A stretch of DNA of 64,000 nt, from contig OZ036006.1 of the NCBI GenBank assembly GCA_964035015.1, positions 6,884,541 to 6,948,540 on the forward strand. Reading direction: 5' to 3'. Position 1 is the stretch's first letter. Each line of letters begins with the position of its first letter. This document shows positions 13,201 to 24,690 of this stretch, piece by piece. The notes beneath the pieces are model-generated. The model did no database searches, was not told the origin of the DNA, and saw only the letters and a program-made list of their open reading frames with translations. Source of the DNA: Corallium rubrum (taxonomy: Eukaryota > Cnidaria > Anthozoa > Scleralcyonacea > Coralliidae). Made by a program: the position numbers and the translations under genes.

Positions 13201-16200
13201 GTTGTAAACACTAAACGCAAACATTGTGCTGTACATTAATTGTTATAATTTACCTTTAACTTAAACAGTTCACCAATAAATTTAATATTGCCCAACATTC
13301 TTCTCTTATTCCTGCCTGCTTCTTCATCCATTTCTTCCTTCTTTACTTTCTTTTCATCCTCCTGGAATTAAAAACAAACATGCGTCTAGACAATATAAAT
13401 CTTTAAGCCCTGTTCACACGGCCAAAATTTAAGCGGGATCTGAGCCACATCTGACTTTAAGCGGGCTTAAAATGTCCGTGTAAACAGAGCGGCGTAATTA
13501 ATCGCGATTAGTTTTTGCAATCAGTTAATCGCGCTTAACTTGGCCGTGTAAACGCAACGGGATTGAAAAACGCTTGCTATTAACACGGTGTTATTAATAC
13601 AATAAAATGCACTTTTTTCCCTGCAGTAGAAGCTTCCATCTCGCTATTCTTTGTTCCTTGGTGTTTCTTTCTTTCTTTTAGCTATTACTCTTTCTCGTGT
13701 ACCGATGTCTTCCGTTGTTCTTTCTTTCATACGAAGCTTCCAAAACGAAAAATATATAGCTCTCTTTGAATAATCGTGTACGTGTTTTAGTAAATGATTC
13801 TTAAATGACCGTTTAACGCATTTAAGCGCGCTTTAGCGTGCTTAAATTTTGGCCGTGTAAACAGGGCTTTATTCAAGTGCAAAACTGTAAGGCAACGTCC
13901 ACACGTATCTGGATTTTTTGGAAAACGCAACTTTTTTGTTACGGAATTGGCCCTTCCGTCCACACAAAAACGATGAAGCCTTTATCAAAGATGGTCTCCA
14001 AAGTGGAACTTTTTGAAAACGCCGTTTTCCTGTTCTCGTGTGGACGCGGATTTTTTTGAAAACGGATAATGTGTGGACAAGGCCTATTAAATAGCAATAA
14101 TCAGTTTAGCAAAGCAGGAACATTACCATTCACCATGTGATACCATATAAACACACTGCATAGCTACTGTACAAGATAGATATAAACTATTCATAGAGTT
14201 GTTTCATACCTGAAGTCCTTCTAGCTGACTTTGTTTTTCTAAAAATGCTTTTTCATCTTCTTTTTCTTTCTCAAACTCTTTTTGACATCGATTCAACAAC
14301 AATTTGCGAAAAGTAACATCTTTCTCATCAGGACTACTGACTTTAATCTACAATGAGAAGCCCCAACAAATTAATGCTTCATGAATTTTATTAATAGTGC
14401 ATGTGAGCTGACTTGAAATTCATATCTTGTAATCTTACACCACTATTATTAGCAAACCAAACGTGTATTCAAAAGTGAAGCCAGAAGAAACTCTTACCGG
14501 AAATAAACAGCGACACATATTGCCATATGCAACACTAAACACTGGCTCACTTATTGCCTAAAAATATATCAAACATTTAGTGGCAGAAAGAAATTAATAA
14601 CAATGAACAAATAAAAACAGTTCTTTAAACAGGATTTTTGAACAAACCCATTGTGTTCTTACCTTTTCAAATATTCTATCAATAACACCTTCCAGACGCT
14701 CAGGGGTATCAATGTTCAACTGCATTATTTGTTCAACCAAAGTTTTAAACTTTTGAGGAGTTAGTTTGTTCAATATGGCAACAACAATACGATATAATTC
14801 CTAAAATATTGCAATAACTAGATGTCAATATTACATTATATTTTTGTTCTTCAGTGTTGTGTACCTATCAATAGTAACCTGCATGGGGGGGGGGGGGGGG
14901 GGGCATAGCCAGGATATTTGATCAAAATGTTCAAATCTGTGGTGATGCGATTTTATCATCGTAAAGCTTTGATGTCTAGACCACAGAACAGATACTGAGA
15001 TACTAGTATCTATTCTGTGTCCAGACTTTTGACAACACTAGTACCCAGACCTTTTCATTAAGCATGTTAGGTCACCATGATTCAATGATCTGAAGAGATT
15101 GTGAATATGGTAGACATTGATGTACCGTGTGAAAGAAGGGATGAGGTAACAATGCAAGTCAGTAGAGGTAAAAAAGGAGTCCATGCTAGTCAGTGCTCAT
15201 CAGTCTTGTCAGTGTGGTCTGAGCTTGACTGGTTTTAAGTGTGCTATCTATTAAGTAGATTAAAGATACTTGGGGATTTCTTGCTTTCTGCTGCGTTGAC
15301 CCACCCCCCACCCACTCCTGATAGAATGCAAGGTGAGTATATATTTCCACTGCTTTGACAGTGTGACTGGTGCCTGGAGGTGAGCTGTTGTGTGGTTGCC
15401 ATGGTCACCTCTGATCAGGGTGAGATATTTGCAAAAAAAACCAACTTTCAAGTCAAATCCCTTGGGTATATGCCTAGCCTCTGCCACCCTCCTGCAGATC
15501 AACATTGATAGGTGCATTTTTACTGCAAGAAAGAAAGAAATCCTCAACCAGCCTACACAGCAATGAGTTAGGATATGATTTACTAACCGCTGTTTTCTTC
15601 TCTTCTTCAGTCAATTCATGTTCCTTTGTTTGTGCCCTTGTCCACCGATTGTCACTTTTCTTAAGCTAAATAAATCAAATTTATAACATTATAGCATTAC
15701 AGAATGTTTAACTGTACAATACATGTAGCAATGTAATAACAAAGGTTTCAAACTACCTCCACAGGTGGTTGATGAACTGGTGTTATGATCTTACGAGGTT
15801 GTGCTTTACCACGACTGTCTCTTCGACCACCACCACCCTTAGAGATTAAATAATACATTAATAAAAATAAAAACATTAAAAGCCTAATCCTTGATGAGCA
15901 ACATTTCATTTACCTGACTTTTCTGGCGAGCATAAGAAGGCAAAAAGTCTGGCATTCCACCTCTGAAAACAAAACAAAATAAAAAATTCAGTTCACACAG
16001 TAAGGTGATCAGCTACATACTATGTCATGAAGCATTTATATATGCCTATTTATATTTATTTATTTAATTAATTTGTTTAGTTTTTATTTATTTATTGTTT
16101 TTATTTACTTAATTATTTACTCATACTTATTTATTTACTTACAGTACCGCTCGCGAGTAAGGTAACACCGACTCGCGAGTAGCGAGTACTCGCGCATCAT

Positions 16201-19200
16201 AGCGAGTACTCGCGCGTCATAGCGAGTACTCGCTTCGGCTCGTTACGCGCGAGTACTCGCACTTCTAGCGAAAACAAACATTGGCAAATACTCGCTACTC
16301 GCGAGCATTGCGAGTCAGTATAACCTATAGGATCAGGAAGCTACTGGACATTTATATGAAAGAACTAATCAAAGCAATCAACTTTACGAAATAAATTAAA
16401 ACGACGAAGGCTTATACAACTTTCGTTAGACAGCATTTCAATACATTTCAGCGTCCGATGGCGACGGCTGTTATTGAAGTATATTAATATGCACTGTTAT
16501 CGCGCTATGAACAATCTAAGTTTGACTTCAATTAATGGAAATGACAGAGCAATCAAAGACAAGTTATATGATGATATGATACCTAGAAACAATTATTAAA
16601 GGCACGGCATTTCAATATACATCCATATGTTAAAGAATACTCACAGCTTGTTGTTAACCGGGTCGCGCCGTCGCTGACATGCACGTCTTCCAAATTATTA
16701 ATTTCGAATAATCACAAAACTTTACTTCCAGTGTAAACATCCATATTAATATAATTTCCATAGTTGGCATTTACTGTGTATCCAGATGAACGTGTGCTAT
16801 GAAGTTTTGCGGGAATTAACTATACCGTTGCATCGGCACTTGGTCTTGAGCAGTGTTTACGTTCTGCTTCGAAAATTATCGAAGCAACGGCGAATGAGGT
16901 CATCGTTTGCCTCGCGAAAAAAAGGCCAAAACAATTTCGAAATACATGGCATTTTATATAAAAAGGCATTACGAAGGCCCGTTGATCAAAAGAAAAACGG
17001 ACAACAACTCGTTTATAAACCACAAATATACAGTAGTGCAATAATTAAGTGCATGTCTATTAAGTAAGTTTTTCCGCGACTTTTTCCATGCGGCGCGGCT
17101 TTACCTCATTTGAATTGAGATGTGTCAAGTCGGCATGTAATATATTCATAACGTAGCACGTTCATCACAACAGAATACCAAGTGATCAATTTCGTTTCAG
17201 AATTATTGCTGTGACCATCTTAAAGCGCGAGCATTCGGTAAAACAAAGACTCGGTGAATTTATTAAAATGTTGACGTGATTGCTTTGCGGCTTCAGCGTG
17301 ATAAATTCACCTAGTCTTTGTTTTACCGAATGCTCGCGCTTTAATACGGTCACAGCTATAATTCTGAAACGAAATTGATCGCTTGGTATTCTGTTGTGAT
17401 GAACGTGCTACGTTATGAATATATTACATGCCGACTTGACACATCTCAATTCAAATGAGGTAAAGCCGCGCCGCATGGAAAAAGTCGCGGAAAAACTTAC
17501 TAGACATGCACTTATTGCACTACTGTATATTTGTGGTTTATAAACGAGTTGTTGTCCGTTTTTCTTTCGATCGATGGGCCAATTCATAATGCCTGTTTAT
17601 ATAAAATGCCATGTATTTCGAAATTGTTTGGCTTATTTTTCGCGAGTCAAAGGATGACCTCACCCGCCGTTGCTTCGATAATTTTTGAAGAAGAACGTAA
17701 ACACTGCTCAAAAACAAGTGCGGATACAATTGTATCTGCAAAACTTCATAGCAAATCTTCATTTGGATACACACTAAATGCCAACTATGGAAATTTAATA
17801 TGGATTTTAACTGGAAGCAAAGTTTTGATTATTCGAAATCTATAATTTGCAACTGAAGACCTGCATGTCAGCGACGACGAAACGCCATTAACGACAAACT
17901 GTGAGTATTCTTTAACATATGGATGTATATTGAAATGCCGCGCCTTTAATTATTGTTTCTATGTATCATATCATCATAAACTTGTCTTTGATTGCTCTAT
18001 CATTTCCATCAATTGAAGTCAAACTTAGATTGTTCATCGCGCGATAACAGTGCATATTATACTTCAATAACGGCCGTCGCCATGTATTGAAATGCTGTCT
18101 AACAAAACTTGTATAAGCCTTCGTCGTTTTAATTTATTACAGTTAGTAAAGTTGATTGCTTTGATTAGTTCTTTCATATAAATGTCCCGTAGTTTACTGA
18201 TCCTATAGGTGATACTGACTCGCAATGCTCGCGAGTAGCGAGTTGCGAGTATTTGCCAATGTTTGTTTTCGCTAGAAGTGCGAGTACTCGCGCGTAACGA
18301 GCCGAAGCGAGTACTCGCTATGACGCGCGAGTACTCGCTACTCGATGTTACCTTACTCGCGAGCGGTACTCTATATATTTATTTATTGTATTGATTAGTT
18401 TGGTCAGATTCAAAGTTTTCAGTTTTACTACAAAGTGAAGTGTAGTGTTATGCAGTTTACCTTGGTGCAGTCATTTTGCTTGGTGGAACTGGAGCATCTA
18501 AAACAACTTCAATGTCTGGGAGTCCAGCTGGTTTCTCAGTACACACTTGCATATATTGAAATCGCAGCAAAAAGTCCCGCTCATATTTAAGTTTTGTCTG
18601 TTCTGTTGCTTCTACAAACAAACAAAGCTTTTCAGACAATTATAATAATTAGCAAAATGTTGTAAACTGTTAAGATTATTAGCAATAAAATACTTCATCA
18701 TGATCAACAATCCTGGACAAAAGTCTTTGGGACACCATGCAAAAATTGTCAAAAATGGCAAAGTGTCCCATTATACTACCAAAATCAGTAGAGTGTCTTT
18801 TCCGGAAGAAAAAAGGTTGTCTGGAAGTTGGTCAAACGTTTATGTTTTGTGACGTCAACGGCTCGCGAATGCCGCGTGGCGTGTGAACGAATACAACAAA
18901 CTAGACGAATTCAGTTGAATAAGATGTTAATTTTGAACGTAGTGTAAAATAAATGTGATACTGTAGTACACGCCATTCAAAAAAACATCTTGTTCAACAG
19001 AATTTGTTGATTTCGTTGAATTCGTTCACACGCCACACTGCATTCCTGAGCCGTTGACGTCACAAAACATACACGTTTGGCCGCCTTCCAGACAACCTTT
19101 TTTCTTCTGGAAAAGACACTACTGATTTTGGTAGTAGTCTGCATTGAGACATCAGTGTCCTCACTAAAAATCTTAGCAGTTCACCACTTTTTTACTTATA

Positions 19201-20156
19201 TTAATTGCAATATATCCAAAAAATATATAAAAATTACAAGGCAAGCTTTGTCAAAACTATTCTAAAACACAACTTTAGTCTTGTTCTACCTGTTTCACTT
19301 TCCTTCTCAATTGTAATTTCATCACCAATCTTTTCACCTTTATCTTCCCAGCTCAAGTCTTCATCTGATGGTTTTTCAACTTTTTTTACTACAACTTCTG
19401 GATCTTTTACCTTCTCTTGCACTACAGGCTAAAATTATTAATTATCAGATTTATTATACAGTAGTATAATTTCATTTTGCTTTATTTAATCTTAGTATGC
19501 CAACATCGGAACATTTAGTTGTTAAAAAGATACTGGATCAATGCAGCACTGAATATGAACCCGTTGCGGCTTAGGCTGTGACTCTGTGAGTTATCTTAAA
19601 CTTTTAAATTGCATGAGTAAAATCATCTGGAATTCAACAGAGTAAATATTAAGGGGGAGTTTTTGGCCAGCTGAAGCAGCAGCAATATGTCTTAACAAAA
19701 TACACAAGCGGCATTGTTGAATTCAATTTCATTCAAGCTACTCACTACATGTACCTCAGGTGCTGCTGGTGGTTTATCCATATAAGCATCCATTAAACTA
19801 CCATCACTCTCTTTCTTATTAATCTCTTTTAATCGCTGTTTTGATGATTTCTTTTTTGGTTGCTCTACACAAAAACATAAAGCAATTAGCATCTGACAGT
19901 TGTAAATGCGGTACATAAAAATGAGAAACAAATACTTACCTAACAAAATACATTGTCTCTGTGTATAAACAAGGTCTAATGATTCAAGGGAAGACCCCTA
20001 GCCAGCCTACACTGTAAATGGCTTGATTATTATATTCACAAACCTCCAGTCTTCTGTTGTTGTTGTTGCCTCTGCTCCTGCTGTTGTTGTTGCTGCTGCT
20101 GTTGTTGCCGCTGATCCTGCTGTTGTTGTTGTTGCTGTTGTCGCTGCTGATCCTGC

Positions 20157-20191
<35 letters not shown>

Positions 20192-23100
20192 CTCTAGTTG
20201 TTGTTGTTCTTGTTGTTGCTGCTGCTGCTCTGGTTGTTGCTGCTGCTGCTCTAGTTGTTGTTGTTCTTGTTCCTGCTGCTGCTGCTTTGGTTGTTGCTGC
20301 TGCTGCTCTAGTTGTTGTTGTTCTTGTTCCTGCTGCTGCTGCTTTGGTTGTTGTTGCTGCTGCTTTGGTTGTTGTTGCTGCTGCTCTAGTTGTTGTTGTT
20401 CTTGTTCCTGCTGCTGCTGCTTTGGTTGTTGTTGCTGCTCTAGTTGTTGTTGTTGTTCCTGTGGTTCTTCTTGCTGTTGTTGCTGCTGCTCTGGTTGTTG
20501 TTGTTGTTGCTCTAGTTGTTGTTCTTGTTGTTGTTCCTGTGGTTCTTCTTGCTGTTGTTCTTCCTGTAGTGGGTCTTGTTGTTGTTGTGCCTGCTGTTGT
20601 GATGACGGTATGGTGGAAGACAACGGCCGAGTATCTTTATCAATATCAACAAGTACATGTTCACTTTCCACAGCATCCTTGGACTCTTCAGGAGTGACAT
20701 CTTTTTGTTTATCATTGGGAGAATTACGGTCCAAAGTGACATCAACATTATTGCCTCCTATGTTATTATCTGTTCCTGTGGAAACATTGCTTTTTGACAG
20801 CTTTAAATCATCAGTTACTGCTGTCTCAACATTATTCTCCAGTTCAGTTTTACTGGAAGTATTATTCACATCTATTATTAATGCCTCACTTCTTGATTCC
20901 TCTGTTACAAAATTTGTACTATGAGGATGAACTTCTCTTACATTCAAATCTTTATCAATTGGTTCATTATTTATTTCAGTGACACCATTTCTAATTTCAG
21001 GTTCTTTCTCAGCAACTGAAGGGATAACTTGCTCTGTGTTAGCAGTGTTTACTTGATCAATATCTTTATTCGATAAAATCTTTTCAACTTTACTCTCTGT
21101 TTTAGCAAGTCCACTTGGCGGCAACTCTTGATTGTTACGTTTTAATATTTCTGTTCTGTTTTCATTTGATAAAATTTCAACTTTGTTCATTGGATCTGTT
21201 TTGGTTTCATGTAAATTTGTAGCCTTAGTAACTGTACTTATTGCACCATTATTCTGCTCATTATTCTCACACGATACTGGAGAAGCTGTTTTGCTTAACA
21301 CAGAATATTTCTGCCCAGTTTCTTTCTTTGAGATGTCAGCTACATGTAAAGTTTCTTCTCCAACTTGATTTTGTTCTAGAGGTTCAGGTTTTAAAATGTG
21401 TCTTTGTTCAACTTTTTCAATCTTGTCTGCAGGTTCTTGCCTCTTATTGTTAGGTCTCTTACCATCTCCAACTGCTGCTGCTACTTGGGCAGCAAATGTC
21501 GCTTGAATAGAAGATGATTCTGTTTGCGAGCTTGTTGACAAAGGTGGAGTACCAGATTGTTTGCCATTAGCTCCAGTAGTATGATTTGCAGGATGTGATT
21601 TAAGAATTTCATCTGTAACATCTTTATTATCTTTAGGATCTCGAATTATAATCTTAGATCTACTCTTTGTTTTAGATGAGGGTTTGTTCATATTGTTATT
21701 CTGAATAGACAGGTTATTACCAGTATTTTGCTGTTGTGGTTGTGGTTGCGCTGCTTGCTGTTGTACATAGTACATAGGATTAATAGGAACATTAGGGTAA
21801 TATTGTGGAGCAGCCTGTTGGACATATTGAGTGTAAGATGCAGTGGCTGGCAACTGGTGGTAGTGGCCCGGTGGAACAACATATTGACGAGGAAGCATTT
21901 GATATTGGTCCTATATTAAAAATATTATAGTGGGACAGTGAACTCAGGTGGGGAATAATAATATTAGCTGCTACTCCGAGTAATGAAGCATACTGGGTAA
22001 GTAGAGAAACTCTACTTTTAATACTACCAAAATCAGAAGAGTGCCTTTTCAGGAAGAAGCTTTTCTCAACTCACCCAGGATGGTTGAAATCATCACTTGG
22101 AGTATTTAAATTGAATTTCTAGGCCTCAAAATTAATGTCAAAAAGCCAACTGACTTATATAAAGGTAAACAATTAAACAAATATGCATTACTTGTACCCA
22201 GTTCCCACTATGTACACCATACAATCATGTACACCAAACACTTGATTTCAGTCAGAACACAACATTGACTTACACACCATGCAATACACAGTAATACAGT
22301 ATTAAAAAACATTACTTTAATTTAATAGTAACTTCAATGGGTCTTGGCTTTGGGGGGCTAGGACCTCGAGCTTCTAGGGTGGTTTGGGGGGCATGCGCCC
22401 CTAGCAAATTTTGGGTTTGTAAGGTCTCTGAAAGACTATTTCATGCATTTCAAGACAAATATTAAGAGTAATCTGAAAGCCATAAATTATGTAATTTTGT
22501 TGTTATCAAACCAGAACATAGAATTACACACGTCAGAATATCTTTAGATATATTTATAAACAAGTCGTAAATGTAAAAACAAGTTGGAGGTATTTTATAT
22601 GTAGACCCTTAGTATTCTAATTTATAGCATACGCCTGCCTGGCCTTAAAACAACTGTACCCTCCCTATACATTTCTCTACGGGAACTTTTTCACGTTTTT
22701 TTTCATGTTTTCAAGTTTTGTCCTTACCTGATGCATCATTCCATATGTCATAGTTTGTTGCTGCTGCTGCTGTTGTTGTGTCAAGCTATAGTGCTGTGGC
22801 ATTGTGGTGCCCTGAGGAGAAGATGAGTACATAGGGCCACGGTGATTAGGTCGCATAGTACGTTGAGCCATTGGTGGACCAGTCATGTAAGCTGCTCTTG
22901 GTTGCATCATCAAAGTTTGCAAACCCTAAGAATTAATAATATAGATTTATACTTAAGATTTCCTACACAATGAGGGGTGTTCATTCAAAATGGTAGAAAC
23001 TACATTCAATTAGAGCTGCTCCCAATTAATCAATTTATTTTTTGTTTTTTTCTATAAATGATTATACTTAACAATAATTGGATCATCTATAACAACCCTG

Positions 23101-24690
23101 CACAGTATGCTGCTGGAATGATTTAATCTTGTTTTGTTAAACAGATAAGTAATGACTGATTACGAACACACTTCTCTTATGTGAACAGTAAGAGTGTGAG
23201 AAAGTGCGCAATCTATAACTGTGATTAAACAGTGATTTAAAATGTGAATAGTAACTGAATTGTTGGGCGGAGGGAGGTGATCCCCAATAAATTTAGTAAA
23301 AACTTTATAAAAGCACCCCCTTCCTTTGAATGGACAAACCACCACGGACATGTCATATTTAATTCATGACATATACAATTCAATACGATCAATTGATTGT
23401 TGACAGCGATTAATCGATTATGAAAATGAACTGATGGGAGCAGCTCTACATTCAATAATTTTGGCAGTACTCAAACCTTACTATAATTATTTGGATTTGT
23501 ATTTCCTACAGTTTGAAGGACATGACCACTGTTGCATGCAATAACTTGGATTCAAGCCCATCCATTATTTTTGAACAATGAACAAGGCGTGAAATGAAGA
23601 AGTGAGACAACACAAACACACTACTCAAACCAGTAGAGCAAGACAGATGACTTCAAAAGCAACAGTTTTGTTAACCACAGATTAATTTCAAAGTAATCAC
23701 GTAGTATAAACTCATATACCACCTGCTAGGTACTTGACAATTTGATGTTTATCACAAGTCATGATACATGAGAATACAGTATACACCTGTGACTGCTTTG
23801 AAATTGATTTGCAGCTAACAAGACTGCTGCTTTTGAAGTCATGCAAAAATCATCTATGTCTCACTCAACTGATTTGATGTAAAGAAAGTGGACTACCCCC
23901 CCCCCCCCCCCCCATATACATACACACTTCATGTCAAAACAAGGTAAACAAAGTCATAGCAACTTGTCAGTTAAATAACTGTATTTAAATACTGCTTAAA
24001 TACACAAGTGTGTATGCAAACTTGAAAAAATCTGTAGAGATTCAAGTCATAAAATTATAGACACTTCAAAATATTGTTCTGTTTCCCTCAGCAAAAATAT
24101 CATTGGTTAACACTAATATTATTAATTATGCAGTAATTTGATATCTGACATTGTGCATTTGATTTATAAATAGATCAGTTTCATTTATTTGCTAAAGAGC
24201 ACCCCCCCCCCCCCCCACCTCAGGTAAGAAAGGTCTTTTGGGCCCCACGTTAGTGTAGCAAGCTCCCTTGTATATTATTATAGGCAAAATACATAATTGT
24301 AAAAAATACAACATAAATTACAAAAATAACTTGTTGAACAAAATATGTTCAAAATGGTTACTTTCACTTAGCTTTGAGTTCTCTGGTTAAATTATAACAT
24401 ATCTGTATTTAATAATGAGAGAACGTCTTCAAACCATAATTCAAGACATTATTCAAACAGAAAGTGTTATATAAAGCAGAAAACAGCAGAGTGTATAAAT
24501 AATACCAAAATTAGAGTTCATAAAAGAACATGCTTTAGTTATAACCAATATCAAAATGATTTCGTAATAATAATGAATTTATGTTACAAGCTAAGATGTA
24601 GCCAAAGTGAAAGTTAACAAAAACAGTTGTAATAAATAATTATTAAAACCTGAACTGGGAATGCTTGTTGAGATCTTAGTTGATTTTCGT
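4826..24690 (-). CDS. EIF4G: Eukaryotic translation initiation factor 4 gamma (eIF4G)
   Basis: Scaffold of the eIF4F cap-binding complex, joining eIF4E, PABP, eIF4A and eIF3. 27 exons with matching phases: 24650-24690, 22728-22925, 20044-21910, 19755-19864, 19290-19428, 18461-18611, 15914-15962, 15757-15837, 15588-15665, 14663-14800, 14498-14557, 14210-14347, 13254-13361, 13022-13150, 12653-12896, 11400-11518, 11079-11218, 10307-10384, 9704-9839, 8894-9049, 8149-8321, 7516-7723, 6822-6920, 6229-6321, 5869-5956, 5606-5752, 4826-5007. About 1,716 codons. Landmarks: [16 protein letters not shown] in the N-region; polyglutamine tract; [14 protein letters not shown]; eIF4E-binding YERDFLL (YxxxxL-phi) in 18461-18611; MIF4G from LNKLTPQKF through [22 protein letters not shown]3 from [17 protein letters not shown]-terminal W2 with [16 protein letters not shown]. 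Start uncertain: ATG at 25069-25071 (MRPGKSQH) could splice in phase through a weak donor, but a strong donor near 24782 suggests a noncoding first exon, with translation from an ATG in 22728-22925. Confidence 0.95.
5075..5517. repeat. Four tandem 114-bp hairpin units in the last eIF4G intron
   Basis: Units start at 5075, 5189, 5303 and 5417. Each opens with TTAACTCTTTATCGCCCA and closes with its inverse TGGGCGATAAAGGGTTAA, and has an inner small hairpin CTGGCTAACGCCAG. The array looks like a MITE with terminal inverted repeats that was amplified in tandem. It sits between exons 5606-5752 and 4826-5007. Confidence 0.85.
6421..6612. repeat. MITE with GCCTGCGTAGCAGCCGG ends
   Basis: GCTAGCCTGCGTAGCGGCGG at the left is inverted as CCGGCTGCTACGCAGGCTAA at the right, with an internal copy near 6536. 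It lies in the eIF4G intron between exons 6229-6321 and 6822-6920. The terminal motif is one I associate with anthozoan repeats (memory, unverified). Confidence 0.6.
6987..7415. repeat. (GTT)n/(GGT)n compound microsatellite
   Basis: About 430 bp of interrupted GTT and GGT triplets inside an eIF4G intron. It opens long artificial reading frames (poly-N/T/P on one strand, poly-V/L/C/G on the other). These frames cross the splice sites of the 6822-6920 exon and are not genes. Confidence 0.95.
7998..8058. repeat. Hairpin with ACTGACGTTTC arms
   Basis: AATACTGACGTTTC at the left pairs with GAAACGTCAGTATT at the right around CACGAAGGGCTCTGCTT. It lies in the eIF4G intron between 7516-7723 and 8149-8321. 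It shares the CGAAGGGC...GAAACGT layout with repeats at 11310 and 36440. Confidence 0.55.
8448..8665. mobile_element. MITE, about 218 bp
   Basis: Terminal inverted repeats of about 45 bp: GCCTAATCAAACGAGAACGC at the left, inverted as GCGTTCTCGTCTGATTAGGG at the right. It lies in the eIF4G intron before the MA3 exon 8149-8321. No coding capacity and no clear target duplication. Confidence 0.7.
9279..9522. mobile_element. Long-armed MITE, about 244 bp
   Basis: Arms of about 90 bp: TATTTTACGTGCGAAGTTTG and inverse CAAACTTCACACGTAAAATA, extending through GGAGCGCTGCCATTAAA/TTTAATGGCGGCGCTCC. The centre is AT-rich. It lies within an eIF4G intron (between 8894-9049 and 9704-9839). Confidence 0.75.
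9954..10244. mobile_element. MITE family A, copy 1
   Basis: The ends read GTCAATCGAGATATGGTCTG and its inverse. The interior includes TTGTGCACGGTCACTGAACA and ACAAAGGATGTGCACGGTG. Near-identical copies lie at 33876-34173 and 52797-53064, so the family was recently active in this genome. This copy lies in an eIF4G intron. Confidence 0.85.
10570..10640 (-). repeat. tRNA-like SINE head, left arm
   Basis: On the minus strand it reads TAGCTCAGTTGGTAGAGC (A box and D arm) and GGTTCGAATCC (intact B box). The anticodon stem-loop is disrupted (ACTAATAAACAAAAGG) and the 3' acceptor strand is missing, so it is not a functional tRNA gene. Confidence 0.7.
10857..10927 (+). repeat. tRNA-like SINE head, right arm (Thr-AGT-like)
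   Basis: It contains TAGCTCAGTTGGTAGAGC, an anticodon region TCGGACTAGTAAATCGAAGG in which AGT would be the anticodon of a threonine tRNA, and a T arm with a mutated B box (GGTTGGAATCC). The acceptor stem pairs poorly and the anticodon stem has an inserted base. I read it as a tRNA-derived SINE rather than a working tRNA. Confidence 0.65.
11225..11360. repeat. Dispersed repeat with hammerhead-like core
   Basis: It contains ATATAGTAAGGTTAGATATA, CTGCCGAAACAGAGAACG, AGGAGTCTAACGTTTCGAGC and GAAGGCCCTTCGTCAGAG. The same series recurs as an inverted pair at 36360-36556 and in worn form near 60420-60480. On the minus strand the order CTGACGA, short stem, GAAAC is present (see findings). Confidence 0.6.
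11633..12008. mobile_element. MITE with GGGAGCTTAAGCAA ends
   Basis: Left GGGAGCTTAAGCAAGCC, right inverse TTTGCTTAAGCTCCC, with GACGACAACGG/CGACGGCGTCG subterminal similarity. It is inserted into a sequence reading CGGGATTGCTCAA...TTGCTTGCCCCG. It lies in the eIF4G intron between 11400-11518 and 12653-12896. Confidence 0.7.
13406..13868. mobile_element. PIF/Harbinger-like MITE, TTA target duplication
   Basis: 29-bp terminal repeats (AGCCCTGTTCACACGGCC; inverse at right with one mismatch) are flanked by TTA at 13403-13405 and 13869-13871. A 3-bp TTA/TAA duplication is typical of the PIF/Harbinger superfamily. It is non-autonomous and lies in an eIF4G MIF4G intron. Confidence 0.7.
13891..14084. 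mobile_element. MITE, about 194 bp
   Basis: Left GGCAACGTCCACACGTATC and right inverse (GTGTGGACAAGGCC), with CGTTTTTCAAAA-type subterminal sequence. It sits only about 20 bp from the preceding MITE in the same intron. Confidence 0.6.
16143..18370. mobile_element. 2.2-kb palindromic foldback element in an eIF4G intron
   Basis: Two arms of about 1.1 kb (16143-17263 and 17301-18370) are inverted copies of each other around a loop at 17264-17300. Ends read AGTACCGCTCGCGAGTAAGG and its inverse. The outer 180 bp of each arm carries repeated GCGAGTACTCGC palindromes, which could be transposase sites. Arms differ by scattered substitutions and small indels, so the inversion is not brand new. ORFs of up to 104 codons in each arm resemble nothing I know. 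No target duplication was identified. It lies between the eIF4E-binding exon (18461-18611) and exon 15914-15962. Confidence 0.85.
18775..19135. mobile_element. MITE with long arms, about 361 bp
   Basis: Ends ACTACCAAAATCAGTAG and inverse; arms of about 120 bp include GTTGTCTGGAAG and GTGACGTCAACGGCTC. A worn fragment of the same end is seen at about 22020-22050. It lies between eIF4G exons 18461-18611 and 19290-19428. Confidence 0.75.
20044..20610 (-). repeat. Glutamine-rich coding repeat in eIF4G
   Basis: This is the 3' end of the 1,867-bp eIF4G exon: about 190 residues almost entirely Q with E, P, L, K and D, built from imperfect modules such as [19 protein letters not shown]. It lies between the acidic low-complexity N-region and the conserved [14 protein letters not shown] block. 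Codons alternate CAA and CAG. Frame and flanking splice sites are intact, so it is translated if the exon is used. Confidence 0.85.
21967..22060. repeat. Adjacent fragments of two repeat families
   Basis: CTCCGAGTAATGAAGCATAC plus GTAGAGAAACTCTAC matches the end of the palindrome at 10520-10983. It is followed directly by ACTACCAAAATCAG, the end of the MITE at 18775-19135. The rest of this eIF4G intron (21911-22727) shows only a GC-rich repeat fragment at about 22350-22460. Confidence 0.5.
22926..24649. other. eIF4G intron near the 5' end
   Basis: AT-rich sequence with two C homopolymers (about 23896-23913 and 24198-24216) and no recognised exon or well-bounded transposon. Confidence 0.5.

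Noticed and set aside
17531..17845. 104-codon ORF in the right arm of the 2.2-kb palindrome as a transposase
   Set aside because: No catalytic motif seen and the mirrored arm does not preserve the same frame fully; left unassigned.
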